From Penelope pileata (lineage: Eukaryota > Chordata > Aves > Galliformes > Cracidae), in the NCBI GenBank assembly GCA_013396635.1, contig WBMW01003202.1, positions 132,778 through 196,777 of the forward strand: a stretch of 64,000 nucleotides of DNA, read 5' to 3'. Below, one piece after another: positions 24,879 through 36,800 of the stretch (its first letter is position 1; the number at the start of each line of letters is the position of its first letter). The notes beneath the pieces are model-generated. The model saw only the letters and a program-made list of their open reading frames with translations, did not search any database and was not told the DNA's origin. The position numbers were made by a program, and so were the translations under genes.

Positions 24879-27426
24879 CAGCACAAATACTGAAATGCAT
24901 TCATCATATACTTGATGTCACTGCAAAGGAAAGACAAGTTCTTGTGAGATTCTGTAGTGTAGAGGCTTTTCATTTCGTTGTGTGTTTCTTTTTGGTGTTT
25001 GTGGGTTTTTGGTTTGGTTTGATCCTCAGTTTGTCTAAACTTCCTTAGCGGTACTGAATGTTGCTGAGTTTTTTGAGTTCTTACTACTGATGGGAATGTG
25101 GGGGGTGGGGAAGGGAAGGGGGTTGTAATTATGATGTCAAGACAAGATAGTTGTATGTTTATCAGTTAGCATTTATCTTAAAACCAACTACATTAAGTTA
25201 ACAAACAGAGCAACATGGATAAAACAGTTGTGAATAACATCACTGAATATGGATTGACACTCCTATTGCTAGCAAAAAAAAAAAAAAACATGATTATCAT
25301 TACCTTTTTCATTGTTATAGCATAACTCTTACAGTTAAGACTCACAATGCTGCACATTGCACTATATGAGTAACATTACTTCTTACCTAATAGCAACCAT
25401 GGTAAAAAGCATAGCTTACTCCTTTGCTAACACTGCAATATGATTTTTACTTAAACCCATATCATTAGTAGAAGGCAGATTTGCTATTAAAGGAAATGTA
25501 CTAACCACTTTCATTTTTGCAGTCTAAAATCCTCGAGCAAACAATAGTGTCTCACTTCTCCACTCCATGTTCACATCATAAACATTGTTAAGAAATGTAA
25601 GTGGATTCCCGGGCTGTGATTAAGTTTGACCACCAAGAACATATCCATGTCCTTTTGTTTTAAGGAACAGAAAAGAAATTCAGGATAACTGCTGTTATAA
25701 GGGTAGCAAAGATTTTATCATGTTTCAAGTGTCCTTGAGAAAGTGCTGCTTGCACAGCTCACTGTAGGTGACGCTGAAGGTGAATCTTCATCCGTCAGAA
25801 ATAATGCCTTCAGTTCTCTAGCTTACCATCTGAAGCTACAGCTACATAAACTGTTCTGTGCTCTTTGTCACATGAAGTTTTAACCCCTGTGGTACTGAGC
25901 ACTCACATGTTTCCACCCTAACACCTTAGCTACATCAAATGAGGGAAAAAAAAAGGGGGGGGGGGGAGGGGAGGAAAAACCCACAGCATCATAGCCTCAA
26001 ACATACTAGCCTGAGGAAGAATAAGGATCATGGAAAATAACTGCCAATCATTCCATGCAGTACAATGAGGAAGGTGGAAGTTGAGGCAAGTTGAGACTGA
26101 GGGGCTGAATTATGCTTGCTAGCCAGGTGCTCTTCAGATAGAGAAAAGGTATTTCCAGAGACTCAGTAACCCAGAAAGGAGACACACAGACACACCAGCC
26201 ACCACTAGCTGCTACACTGCAGAGGAAGGACAGTGGGAAGGAGTTCTTGGCAGCCTACTCCACCCCCAGATTTCTGGATGCTATTGTACAGCTGTTTGAT
26301 GCCGCATCTGGTAGCAATACACAGCACACCACCCAGCTTTATCATCCCTCGTTAGCGAGCACACCCAACCCATCATGAAAGTGTCAACAGAACAGCCAGA
26401 GATCTGCATCCACTTGGAAAGAAACTGGCACAAGAGAAGTCATGCTGATAGGAACACAGGAAACGCTCTGAGAACCAAGCCCAAAAATCAACCTTCCCTC
26501 TCGATCTAAGCCACATGTACTTCATTCATCACACCAGCAAGAAGCCTTGAAGCCCATTCAATTAGGGTTCATGGTAATGCTAATGATAACCTGGGAACAA
26601 TGATAAGTTCCTTCTGTCTCCAGCTTGCCAGGAAATGAGGTGCCACTGATGTTACTCTCTGGGACAGAGTGAAAGTAGCAGAAATTCTAGCTTGTGAGTG
26701 AACTCTCTCATGTGTATCAAGCCCAAAACAAACACACTGCACATGCTCAGCTGGGTCCCAGACTAGCTCAAGGATCCAGTCATCAGGGATTTCCACGTTT
26801 GGCTCTAAATACATCAGAGTCTCTCTGCATTCATAGGGAGTATAAGTGGTAAAATGCAGCTATCACCACTGCAAAGATAGCCAAGAATGCAGTACTTTAC
26901 GTGCCCCACAGTAACCAAGAGGAAACCAGACACGGCAAACAAACTTCACAACGGACTGTGCTCAGCATCTCTTACTACACTTAATTTTCAAGTTCTAGGA
27001 AAAGATTAACTCTGTGAATAATAATGCACAAATTGCCTTGAATTGCCATAGACTATGTCCATGTCCTGCAATACAACATATTCTTAAAGTGAAGAGGAAA
27101 AAATGCTCAAACGTTTATCACTCACATTTGGAATCTATCTAGAAATATAATCAAAAAGATCGACCCCAACTTCCATTAATGTATTTGGGTATCTTTGTTA
27201 TGAGATTTTATTTTGTCAAGAAAACAGACAGCAGGATGGAGGAAGCTTTCTGCTTATCCATACCTCAAATTATATCAGGCCTCTGCACCAAATAACTACC
27301 AATAAAATTATTTAAAACAAGAACGTGTCTTTATCAAAACTATGTGCCATATGGTTGGTTTCTGACTATTAAGTAATTGATTGCTCTTAGGAGATAGAAT
27401 ATAAAATTTAAGCTCACAAAGTACAC
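24879..27426. other. Non-coding stretch with G-rich tracts
   Basis: Apart from the quadruplex motif it holds A15 (25274-25288), an A9-G12 compound tract (25946-25966) that continues as A-G4, and a G/T-rich segment at about 24975-25020. No coding or RNA gene was recognised; the longest frames have no motif. Confidence 0.5.
25100..25122 (+). other. Predicted G-quadruplex motif
   Basis: Four G-runs of 6, 4, 3 and 5 bases are separated by loops of 1, 2 and 2 bases, which satisfies the common G3+N1-7 quadruplex pattern with very short loops. It is on the + strand. There is no adjacent gene or promoter I can identify. Confidence 0.7.
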
Positions 27427-27991
27427 GGGTCACTACAGAAGTAATGCCTCCTATTTATTTCCATGGAAACTACAACAGATACAAAGAGCACAATAACACT
27501 ATTTGATAGAGCAAATTCTCAGCTACAAAACGCTATTTTTTCAACATAGTCACCACCATTAGTTGATTCATGCAGATGAGCTGATTGAAACACTCTTCAT
27601 TTTGCGATGTGACTGCTGTGCATGGCTGTCTCGAACGTGGCTTGTCTTCCACGTTACTGTCGCTACTGCTGAAACACACCACCCACTGCCTCGCTGCGTT
27701 CACATCCACAGTTTGATCTCCATAAACGTTCAGCAAGCATCGATGAACGTCAGTGGGTGCCATTTTTTCTGCATGGAGGAATTCAAAGACACCCCTTCGC
27801 TTCATCCGCACTTCCATGTCAGACGTCATTTTGTCAGAGTGCCCCTCTGCTGCCATCTGTCACATGGCAACAAAGTGTAACTGAATATTGGTGGGAAGGT
27901 TCAACCTCTACTGCCATACCACCAACACCTGCCTCTGACATTGTGGGCCAACACAAGAAAATAGGAGATATTACTTCCAGAGCAGACCTTG
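27427..27991 (-). mobile_element. Galluhop-type mariner, independently deleted copy (copy C)
   Basis: Read on the - strand: the 3' terminal repeat is at the left (near 27427-27450, CAGAAGTAATGCCTCC) and the 5' end at the right (CCAGAGCAGACC near 27977-27988), with TA at 27992-27993. It keeps more of the N-terminal transposase region than copies A and B (down to the equivalent of TSQNEECFNQL, about 27575-27610) and then joins a point close to the 3' end. Its internal deletion therefore has a different breakpoint from copies A and B. An 18-T run (27995-28012) lies just outside the element. About 565 bp, non-autonomous. It lies head to head with copy D. Confidence 0.87.
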
Positions 27992-28414
27992 TAATTTTTT
28001 TTTTTTTTTTTTAAATCCTTTAAACAGTCTGCCAGGGAAGACATGCAGAAGCTGTGAGATGTATGTTTGATATACGGATTCTACATACAGATTCTACAGC
28101 TAATTTTCATGTTCAACTGGCTCATTTAAAAATATCACACCATTATTTTGTTTATGCTGCTACTTATAAAGAAAAGCAATTCCCTATTCACATGCAGACT
28201 GTAACCACTGTTTACTATTCCCTTGATTCATTAACTGAAATTGTCTAAATTGTCACTATAGCCTCAGATAAAATTTGTTTTGATAGACACTTTGTTCTTC
28301 TATCTGAATGAAAGTAAATGTTACACAGTATTTCATACAACTATTAGCAGCATTTTTTTTGTTAATGCTCTAAACGAATAACTTGTCAGAGACTACAAAA
28401 CCATTAAACATTAT
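27992..28414. other. 423-bp spacer between head-to-head mariners
   Basis: No gene. It begins with TA plus the T18 run, is otherwise AT-rich, and ends with the TA at 28413-28414 that borders copy D. It would be the loop of the inverted repeat formed by copies C and D. Confidence 0.6.
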
Positions 28415-29587
28415 ACGAGGTCTGCTCTGAAAGTAATGCCTCCTATTTTATTGTGTTGGCCCACAATGTCAGAGGCAGATGTTAGTGGTATGGCAGTAGA
28501 GGTTGAACCTTCCCACCAATATTCAGTTACGCTTTGTTGCCATGTGACAGATGGCAGCAGAGGGACAGTCTGACAAATTGGCATCTGGCATGGAAGTGCA
28601 TATGAAGCAAAGGGGTGTCTTTGAATTCCTCCATGCAGAAAAAATGGCACCCAGTGACATTCATCGATGCTTGCTGAACGTTTATGGAGATCAAACTGTG
28701 CTCACATCCACTGTGAGGCAGTGGGTGGTGTGTTTCAGCAGTAGCGACAGTGACGTGGAAGACAAGCCACATTCCAGACAGCCACACACAGCGGTCACAT
28801 CGCAAAATGAAGAGTGTCTCAATGAACTCATCCGCACAAATCAGCGGATTACAACCACGGAAGTGTGTATGGAGCTGAATATCAGCTTCAATGAATTAGA
28901 AACAACTGTCTCAACATTGGACTATTGCAAAGTTTGCACCAGGTAGGTCCCACAAATGCTTGGCCAGGAACAGAAAAAACACTGTATGCAACTTTTTCAG
29001 AACCTGCAGAACCAATACAAGACTGAAGGTGACAGTTTTCTGGATCACATCATCACCGGTGAAGAGACAGTGTCACCACTATGAGCTGGAGTCAAAACAG
29101 CACTCCACGGAGTGAATTCTCCATTGAAGAAAAAGCTTGAGATGCAGCCCTCAGTGGATAAAGTGATATGCACTGTCTTTCGGAACAGGAAAGGGGTGAT
29201 CCATCTGGATGTCCTGGAACCCAAACAAACCATCAACTCTGACCACTACATCATGATGCTGACTAAGTTGAAGACTTGATCTTCCAGAGTCAGGCCAGAG
29301 AAGAAGACAACCTTTCTCTCGCAACATGATAACGCCAGGCCTCACATTAGTTTGAAGACCATGGAGCGCATTGCCAATCTTGGCTGGACTGTCCTACCAC
29401 ACCCACTGTATAGTCCAGATTTGGCTCCTTCTGGCTTCCATCTGTTTGGGCAAATGAAAGATGGACTGCATGGGCAACATTTTCCAAGCAACGATGCTAT
29501 CATAGCAATTGTGAAACAGTGGGTCATCTGCACTGGTGCAGATTTTTACAAGTGCAGCATGTGTAGCATGCAGTTCTGTGAACAGTG
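28415..29587 (+). mobile_element. Galluhop-type mariner, longest copy, 3' end missing (copy D)
   Basis: Tc1/mariner DNA transposon. The 5' terminal repeat (CGAGGTCTGCTCTGAAAG, 28415-28432, followed by TAATGCCTCC) follows TA at 28413-28414. The transposase region runs from 28551 to about 29588. The last part resembling copies A and B is the stretch after GGTGCAGAT (near 29534-29542). The copy then diverges, and the final 130 bp or so including the 3' terminal repeat, present in copies A, B and C, are absent. With only one terminus it cannot be mobilised. Family identity rests on the terminal sequence, the TA target and the transposase motifs. Confidence 0.9.
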
Positions 29588-29588
29588 A
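28551..29588 (+). pseudogene. Mariner transposase pseudogene (DD34D family)
   Basis: Mariner transposases bind the terminal repeats through N-terminal helix-turn-helix domains and cut DNA with an Asp triad spaced DD34D. ATG at 28551 opens a frame of 131 codons with the N-terminal DNA-binding part (VFEFLHAEKMAPSDIHRCLL near 28617-28676, then VRQWVVCF). The frame stops at 28944-28946, where TAG replaces the Trp of the WVPxxL linker motif (VPQML follows). In the same frame, ITGEET at 29052-29069 has Glu (codon 171) where the first catalytic Asp is expected. A loss of about two bases just after it shifts the frame. The second Asp is intact in HDNARPH (GAT 29328-29330, codon 260). The third, 34 residues on, is Gly (GGC 29433-29435, codon 295) in APSGFHLFG. 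Two catalytic positions are altered, with a stop and frame damage: dead. Confidence 0.9.
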
Positions 29589-30908
29589 TAAATTGCTTTC
29601 AGTTTTGATAAAGGAATTTGAGAGTAGGTTTTGAGATTGCTGAAAAGACATCTTTTTTTTAGTATATTTGCAACTCTATTTTCAGTCAACAGAAACACAT
29701 TACCTACAAATTTTCAAATGGAATGTATAGAGTTGCAATTAGATGTTCAACTCAAAAATTTGATCACATCTCTCTGCTGGACTGTTATAAGCCCTGTCTT
29801 ACCAGAGAAAAGTATTCCTTGTGTCACAGTCACGTTTTATTCACATCATCACTTTTTGGCAGTATATACATTTAAAAACAGCTGTTTTCAAGGATGAAGG
29901 ATAGAAGAGTAACATTTCAAAAATCTGATGAACACCTTGAGAACTCGTTGAGAATTGCAACCACTTCCAGATCAGACTGATGCATTAGTTTCACAAAACA
30001 AGGTCAAATATCCAACTAGTTTTATGTTTTTGTTGCTTTTTGTTTCAATAAAAATATTAAAAAATAAAGTGTTTTGTTAGCTATGTACATCAACTACCTT
30101 TATATATTTTATATGCTGCCCAAGTGCATTCCTCTTCACTCAACGTGGCCCAGGCAAGTCAAAAGGTTGAACACCCATGACCTATATGAATGCCACAGGA
30201 CCTTTGCAGCCTTTAATTTTGTTTCTTAAGAAAATTAACAGTTCAAATTGCTTTGTAGACCTAAAAAACATTAACGTCTATTAAAAGATCAGAGTACTTT
30301 GGACTAAGGCAGATGTTCCTTAAATATCTTCACAGAATGATGCAAATCTTATAATCCCCCAAAAGTCTACTCAAAAGTGTAGATCACAATGAAAATGGCT
30401 GCCTACAACCATGTAGACAGAAAAAAAAATGCAGTTTATTCTCAAATTCAGAATACTAAGACTTTCAACTAACAATTGAATAAATTGAGAAAATATTACT
30501 ATTCTTAATAGTTTTAGAGCATGTGTGGAAAATAAGTTGGAAAATAGATACATGTTTGGTCAACTATTATTCATGGCCCAGAGAAATCAAGTGTTCGTTC
30601 ATTAGCTATCAAAAATTCAAATTACATTGTTCATTTTCCATACAATGGCATTGTATTTCAGAGTCAAAGATACAATGTCTGCAATATTTCATAAATGGAA
30701 GACACGTCATTGATTTTATTTTAGCACAATGTACTGATTTACTACAATTTGTTTAACTTCTCTGAAGACTTTCCACTACAAACGAATTCAATTTGATATC
30801 GAAGTAGTGGTGAGACTTCCATGAAGGTTTATTTTGCCTTTTTTCCTCTTCATAAACAAGAGGTCTATCTCAGAATGGAGGCTATTTGCACTCTCACACC
30901 CCATTCAC
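29588..30908. other. Non-coding stretch, no gene recognised
   Basis: AT-rich DNA between the mariner copy and an assembly gap. Short frames only; no motif, RNA gene or transposon end seen. Confidence 0.55.
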
Positions 30909-30948
30909 NNNNNNNNNNNNNNNNNNNNNNNNNNNNNNNNNNNNNNNN
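30909..30948. other. Assembly gap (40 N) abutting an A-run
   Basis: Forty ambiguous bases are followed directly by A12 (30949-30960). The gap evidently sits in a poly(A) tract that was not resolved, so its true length is unknown. Confidence 0.97.
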
Positions 30949-33817
30949 AAAAAAAAAAAACACCAAAAATCACAGAAATCTGTGGTTACATTAAAACACT
31001 AGTCAAGGCAGAAAGGTATGTTTGACTAGTTGTTTTCTGCTTGAAAGAATTAAAAGATACTCTTCTGAGAGTAACATTTCATCACAAACCCGAGGTAAAA
31101 CCAGGAATGCAGATACTGCATCTCAGCCTGCTTGTCTCCCCCCTCTTCCAATACTGGTTAGCAGAATTCAACAGCTAAAGCACTTTCGTTAGCTCCACTA
31201 AATTTAACATATTAGCAGGATTACATCATGAGATGAGCAGTCATAATAACACTTTTTTTCCACAGCTATAATTGTCCTCTAATTTTAACAAGTAGCACTG
31301 AAGGTGGTTAGAGGTTTGCAACAGCAGTCTAACAAATTCAAACTTAAATTAGAACATGTTAAAAATCAGACAGTGACAGAACAAGCAAGCACCAGGACAA
31401 AGTGTTCAATAACTGTGAAGACATTCAGTCAATAGCACCCTACACCTCACGCACTGTGTTACAGACACTGCTTAGCAGTGCTTGAGGCTACAAGTCCATA
31501 TAAGTGCTAATATTTTTCCGAGGAGACATTTTAACTACTCCAAAATCCTATAAACCTGATGTATTTGGAGCAGTTACAAGGAAATCTCTCAATGCTAAAC
31601 TTGCATGCCACAGTTACCACAGAGTGCATACTGTTCCTGAGCAGCACCAACCTGGGTCCAGGTTTAGGTGTGCCTGATCGCTGACCACCTTCCCTCATGC
31701 TGTTTCACAAGGAAATAAAGAATGGGCCCATCTCTCCACCTTCGCTTTCAATTCACAGCTTAGTTATTAATGAGCGTGAAAGCAAGACCAAATAGTGGAT
31801 GAGAAATCCGTGCACAACTGGAAAAAGCCTTGAATAACTGAATTTACTTTTAGGAAAGCAAGTTTACCTCCAGCTGCATGTGGCAGAGAAGGTCCAAAGG
31901 TCATCCCCAGAGGGAATTTAAGGTCAACTTTCAGCCTGATCTTGTCCTTATAGAAAAAGTATAAAGCAAGTAGCCAGAGAGCCTAGAACTTAATGGATGT
32001 CCATGTTGAGACTATGGCCACAGAAGGAAACATTCACTGCAACAGCTGGCTTGGATGAGACTCTGAAGTTATAAAAGGATGAAGCACAGGCCTAAGAATT
32101 CTAAGAATTCACTCTTCTAAGAATTAGACCTTTAATGGAGTAACAGTCACAAAGAATACCCTTGATTAATGCTGCCATCAGTGAATACAATGAGAGATTG
32201 AACAGAAACAATAGTAATGCAACACATTACTGACAGCGGTGATCCTCAAGGAAGTTAAAGATACTAGCATATCTTGCAACGCACAGACAGATCTCCAGCA
32301 CGAGTCTTCCACTGCTGTCCCAAAATGCCTCTAACAAAGTCTCTTCCACAGTACAGATTTCATGAGTTAGATTGCCTTGCTCAGTGTTGAGCACCTACGA
32401 ATGGCAGTCAACAAACCTACACCCAAGCTACTAGGTGTAACGGCCAGGAGTTGTGATGCACTTCTTGCCCTTAGCTCTAAGCTACCTTGTTCCAAGAGTA
32501 CCATGAGGAGCAGGGTGCCTGAAGAGAGTTGTCTGCACATCTGCAAAAGGAAGCATGGGACATCATCCATATCTGTAAGGGTTAAAGCAAACTCTAACTA
32601 ACATACAGACAGGCATGTAAGCCCAGACCTTCATCCCATATTTTGCTTTTTACCCAGAGGGCCTGGAAGCTGCCTCTGCGGTAGACACACTCCTGTTGAG
32701 TAGATTCAGCCACAATTTCCAGCCATGACTGAACAGTGCAAAATGACACTTGTCCATAGGTTACAAGGACCCCTATTAGTGTGGAAAGGAGTGACTGTCC
32801 TAAGGCTGCCTGCAAATATTATACAGTCAGGTATCAGGTGGGTATGGGTTCTTTGCCTCCTTAGAAGCATTGCCATTACATTTAGGCATTTGGAACCACA
32901 AAGAGCTGAAAAAGGCCTTTCACATTGGCAGTATTACAGTTTGCAATTCTTCTAGGTTTCATGAGTCAGAAGCTTCAAAGCATTTTCAAAATGAGAGATG
33001 TAAGAACACAGCATCAAACTGAGCCAGCGTTCACTCCTCCTTTTCAGAAAGACAACCGCTTTTTCTTCCCCTAGACAAAGTCATGGTCACCTTTCTCAAA
33101 TGAAGAAGATATATTACTTAAAATAATAATAATAACTGAGTGCATACAGCATAAAGTAATCCAGAATACAGCTTAAAGTTACACCTGCAAACAAAAAGAG
33201 CAGGACTTACCTTTGAATTTCCACTGAAGCATGAATTACATTAGAACAGTACTCTAGAGTTCTTTATACAAACAACAAGTTAGGGATGACACTTATGGCA
33301 TTAAAATGACAATGGTATCACTGTCTTCATTATAGATCACTGCTCTAAGGACCATAAAATAAGTCTTTCCAGGTTGAACTTTGACACAAGTTCAGAGTGA
33401 GATAACATCCGTATCTTTGAAAGGCTAGTATAGTTGGGTAGAAGAGGGGAAATTTGTCAAGTTATGATCATTTTAAAGCCTTTATTTTTCTTCCCAGAGA
33501 AAACACAAGTACTTGCATGAAATTTGTGCTGGTTAATTAAGTATTTTCAGAAATATGTTTAAAATGTGAGGATTCTTGATCTTGTTTTTTAATAAGATTC
33601 ATGATATATAGTTAACAGGGAGAAGAACAGAAGTCACTCCTGAACCACTGAAAAAGTAGAAACTGTTCTATTTTTTCCAATTTTACTTCGCAAGACAACA
33701 AGCCTCTGCACAATTACTCTGCTCCATTGCTTTCCTGACAGTTATTCGCATTTGCCCGGATGTATTAGCATAAGGCAACTCCTTCATATTGTTCTAATGC
33801 AGCAAGTCCCTTAAGAC
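30949..33817. other. Non-coding stretch, no gene recognised
   Basis: Unique-looking DNA. A 9-base word CTAAGAATT occurs three times in 34 bp (32092-32100, 32101-32109, 32117-32125), and a short (AAT)n patch lies near 33121-33134. Overlapping frames on both strands at 32367-32815 have no recognised domain. Confidence 0.5.
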
Positions 33818-33864
33818 AGGTCATGACCTTCAAAATAGGGTCACAGTAGTTATGACTGGGGTCA
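33818..33864. promoter_or_regulatory. Candidate nuclear-receptor element cluster (palindromic TRE plus half-sites)
   Basis: AGGTCATGACCT at 33818-33829 is a perfect match to the palindromic thyroid hormone response element (two AGGTCA half-sites inverted with no spacer), which TR/RXR and retinoic acid receptors can bind. Two further + strand half-sites follow: AGGGTCA at 33837-33843 and GGGGTCA at 33858-33864. Four half-sites fall within 47 bp. The motif match is direct observation; binding and any target gene are inference. A 12-bp perfect match can also occur by chance in a genome, but the clustering is less likely. Confidence 0.4.
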
Positions 33865-36800
33865 CAAGCCCAATAAAAGTACACTTGTTTATAATGGTAT
33901 CTGGAGTCACAGCACCAACAAAAGAAAATTCATATCCAGAAGGCCTTGAAATAGTTGATATACAAAATTATTTAAAGCAGACTTTGCAGGAGAAATGCTA
34001 ACTATGCTTAAGTGGCCATTAATAATGAATACTTTGTGCTTTATCTGCAATACCATAGAAGCTACGTTTTTAAATTATGAACTACTCCACTCATCAGTGC
34101 CAGTCAGCTGGCAACTGCTAATGTTTACTGAGAGGAGCTATGGAAACTCCAACGTCCCAGTTATTTCAAACAAAAGAAGTATTGTTTTAATTATTATTGC
34201 TGAAAACCAAGAAGAGTATTCCAAACAAGGCATTGATATGCCTCAACAAAAAATCTTAAGGGCTAGAAACAAAAAACTCTTCCAGAGAATTCATCCAAGC
34301 TAGGTGAAGCTGTACCACTGCTCTTACTCTATTTCTAGGGCACTCTAGACACCACCTGGCTACATCTACATTATCAAGTTGCATGCCCCACCAGAAACAG
34401 ATGAGTAGAGCAATGCTGTTGATATTAAGGACACGACACCTGAACAGTGCATGTGTCAGGAGCTTTATTTCAGATTGGCTCTGATCCGTCCCCATGACAG
34501 AGAATGGGCTGAGAGGTAAAGTGCTCTAAGTATACTCAAGGCATGAGCCTCCTGGCTTGGTGTCAGCTGAAAGGAATCCAGTTCATACACTCCTGAACTG
34601 CTCCACAGCATGGATCAAGTGTGGACATGATCAGCCCTGACTCCTGATCACCTGTGCAACTCAAGAGTCAAACTAAAACGCTAACGTGGCAAAATAAAAC
34701 ACACATACCTTAAAAAAGACTGCAAAGCATTGCATCCACGTTCTCCAGAATCACGTGGGATTCATTTTGAGTAATTGAAATTTGCTAATGAATTGCATTT
34801 TGGATAAATGCAGGAAGAAAAACTAAACAGAAGAAGACAAACCACATGCTCAGTACCTCAACTAAAATGGAATACGTAAGCACAGATCCCTTCATCCTTC
34901 CTCCCCTCAAACACAGTTGGGAATTACTTTCCTACAAGGGGAACCACAATTCATAGCAATATCCTCTAGCATAAGGAAACTGTGGGTTGCTAGAAAATGG
35001 AAAGGAAAGCCTATGCCTTCTGTTGCATGTTAAATAAAATACATTCACACTTTGAATTCAAAGATGTTAAAAAAAAAGTTGGTAAAAGCGTGAGCAAACG
35101 ATTGGGAGCTGGTCTAATTTTCACTCTGCCTTCATTTCCAGATTTAGAGGCAGCAGCCTACACAATAATTTATGCTTTGAGGCTTAGAAGAATATATGAG
35201 ACTTATTTTTAACTAAAAGTGATACATATTATGTATATATTATGGGCTCATGTATTCTAAATAGTCTTAAGTATCTCTCACTGTGCAATAGTGCAAAAAA
35301 GTTCAGCAAAACCTCACCAAAGCAGCTTGTTTTGGGACCTCCACAGAGACGATTGCCAATGCTTAAACTCAACCTAAAATTTCAAATAAAAAGTGACAGG
35401 CTCTCACCTACTTTCACAGTTAGCTAAACATCCTGATTAGGACACTACAGATGCTTAGCAATTTTAGTAGAAAGTATATTTGTTCATTAACTAGAACATG
35501 AGAAATAGAAATTCTTCATTATGGTACTGTATGAAATAAATAATTATAAACCAGTGACTTCTCCAAGTAGTACAATATGGAAAATACAAAGATAGCAGAG
35601 TAATTTAACAGCAGAATGGCCATACCCTAGGTTCTCACAAGATGTATCACCCCCATGAATCAGTCACCTTTCCTCGAATATAACAGAGCCTCAAGATAAT
35701 ATTTTTAAAAAGTAAAATTAAGTAAACTAATTGTTGAACGTAATATAGAAATTGCCTCAGCAGTAGTGCACCTGAAGCGAAGAAAGAAGATCTTGCAATT
35801 ACACACAATATACACTTAGATTCACAAGTATTGAAGGCCTGATCAGCTGGGGTATGAGCTGCCTTTGCCATCTCAGTCATTAAAATTCACCACACTCCAA
35901 AACACCTTTCAACATCTCTACAACTGTCAAAACACAATTTACTTTCTTCTGATTTTCCAGTTTCCTCCATTAATTTATACAAAACAGTGAGCTGTCATTG
36001 TGAAAGGCTGCAGTAAACCATTAAATATTTGGAAATTAAAGATATATCTAACACTACACTGAAACTAGATTGCCAACTTTTTGGCAAAACATAACAGGAA
36101 AACAAAAGCACGTTTAGTGAAATAGAATATTTGTTATCTGTGAAGGCCTACCACGGAGCACGAAGTCCATTTATTACCTTTTGAGCATTAGCTAATTATT
36201 TTTTCCCCCCAGTCAAAACAGCTTTATGCTAGCTACCTTTGCAAAGAACACAAAGGGACTTTAAAGGGAGGAATTATACTGGGGATAAGAGCAAGGAAAA
36301 AATTAGCTGTTTTACACTCGTGCTTGGTCTAGAATCAAGAGCAGAGGTAGGAAACAAGCAGATCAAAGTATAGTCAAGTCTCAGAGTGAAAACAACTGCC
36401 ATCCATTTCATTTCTGCCATCTGGGTATAAAAAGGTTCAGATGCAAGCCTGCAGCAAGGGGCACAATGCCCTTAGAGGAGCACAATGCACTCAGGGAAGC
36501 TCCACTCTGCTTGTTCCTGAGCTCTAGCCTTCACTTCTACATGGCAACTCTTTCAAAACACACTTAATGTCTACAAAACAATTACGATCCAAAATGAGAA
36601 TCATGAGTACTAGAGAACTCATCCTGAGAAAGGAAAGATGAAACAAAACGAGCCTTAGTCCCCACTTGGGGCCTGTGTCAGGCCGAGTGCTGGCCCTACC
36701 CACCTTCATGTCAGACTGATGGGCTATTTGTTCTTCTCCATGTGCTCCTTGCATACATGACTTCGTTTACGTACCACAGCTGATGACCAATTTAAAGACG

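Noticed and set aside
27563..27880. + strand frames over the mariner copy at 27.4-28.0 kb
   Set aside because: Antisense to the transposase remnant; shadow frames of the transposon.
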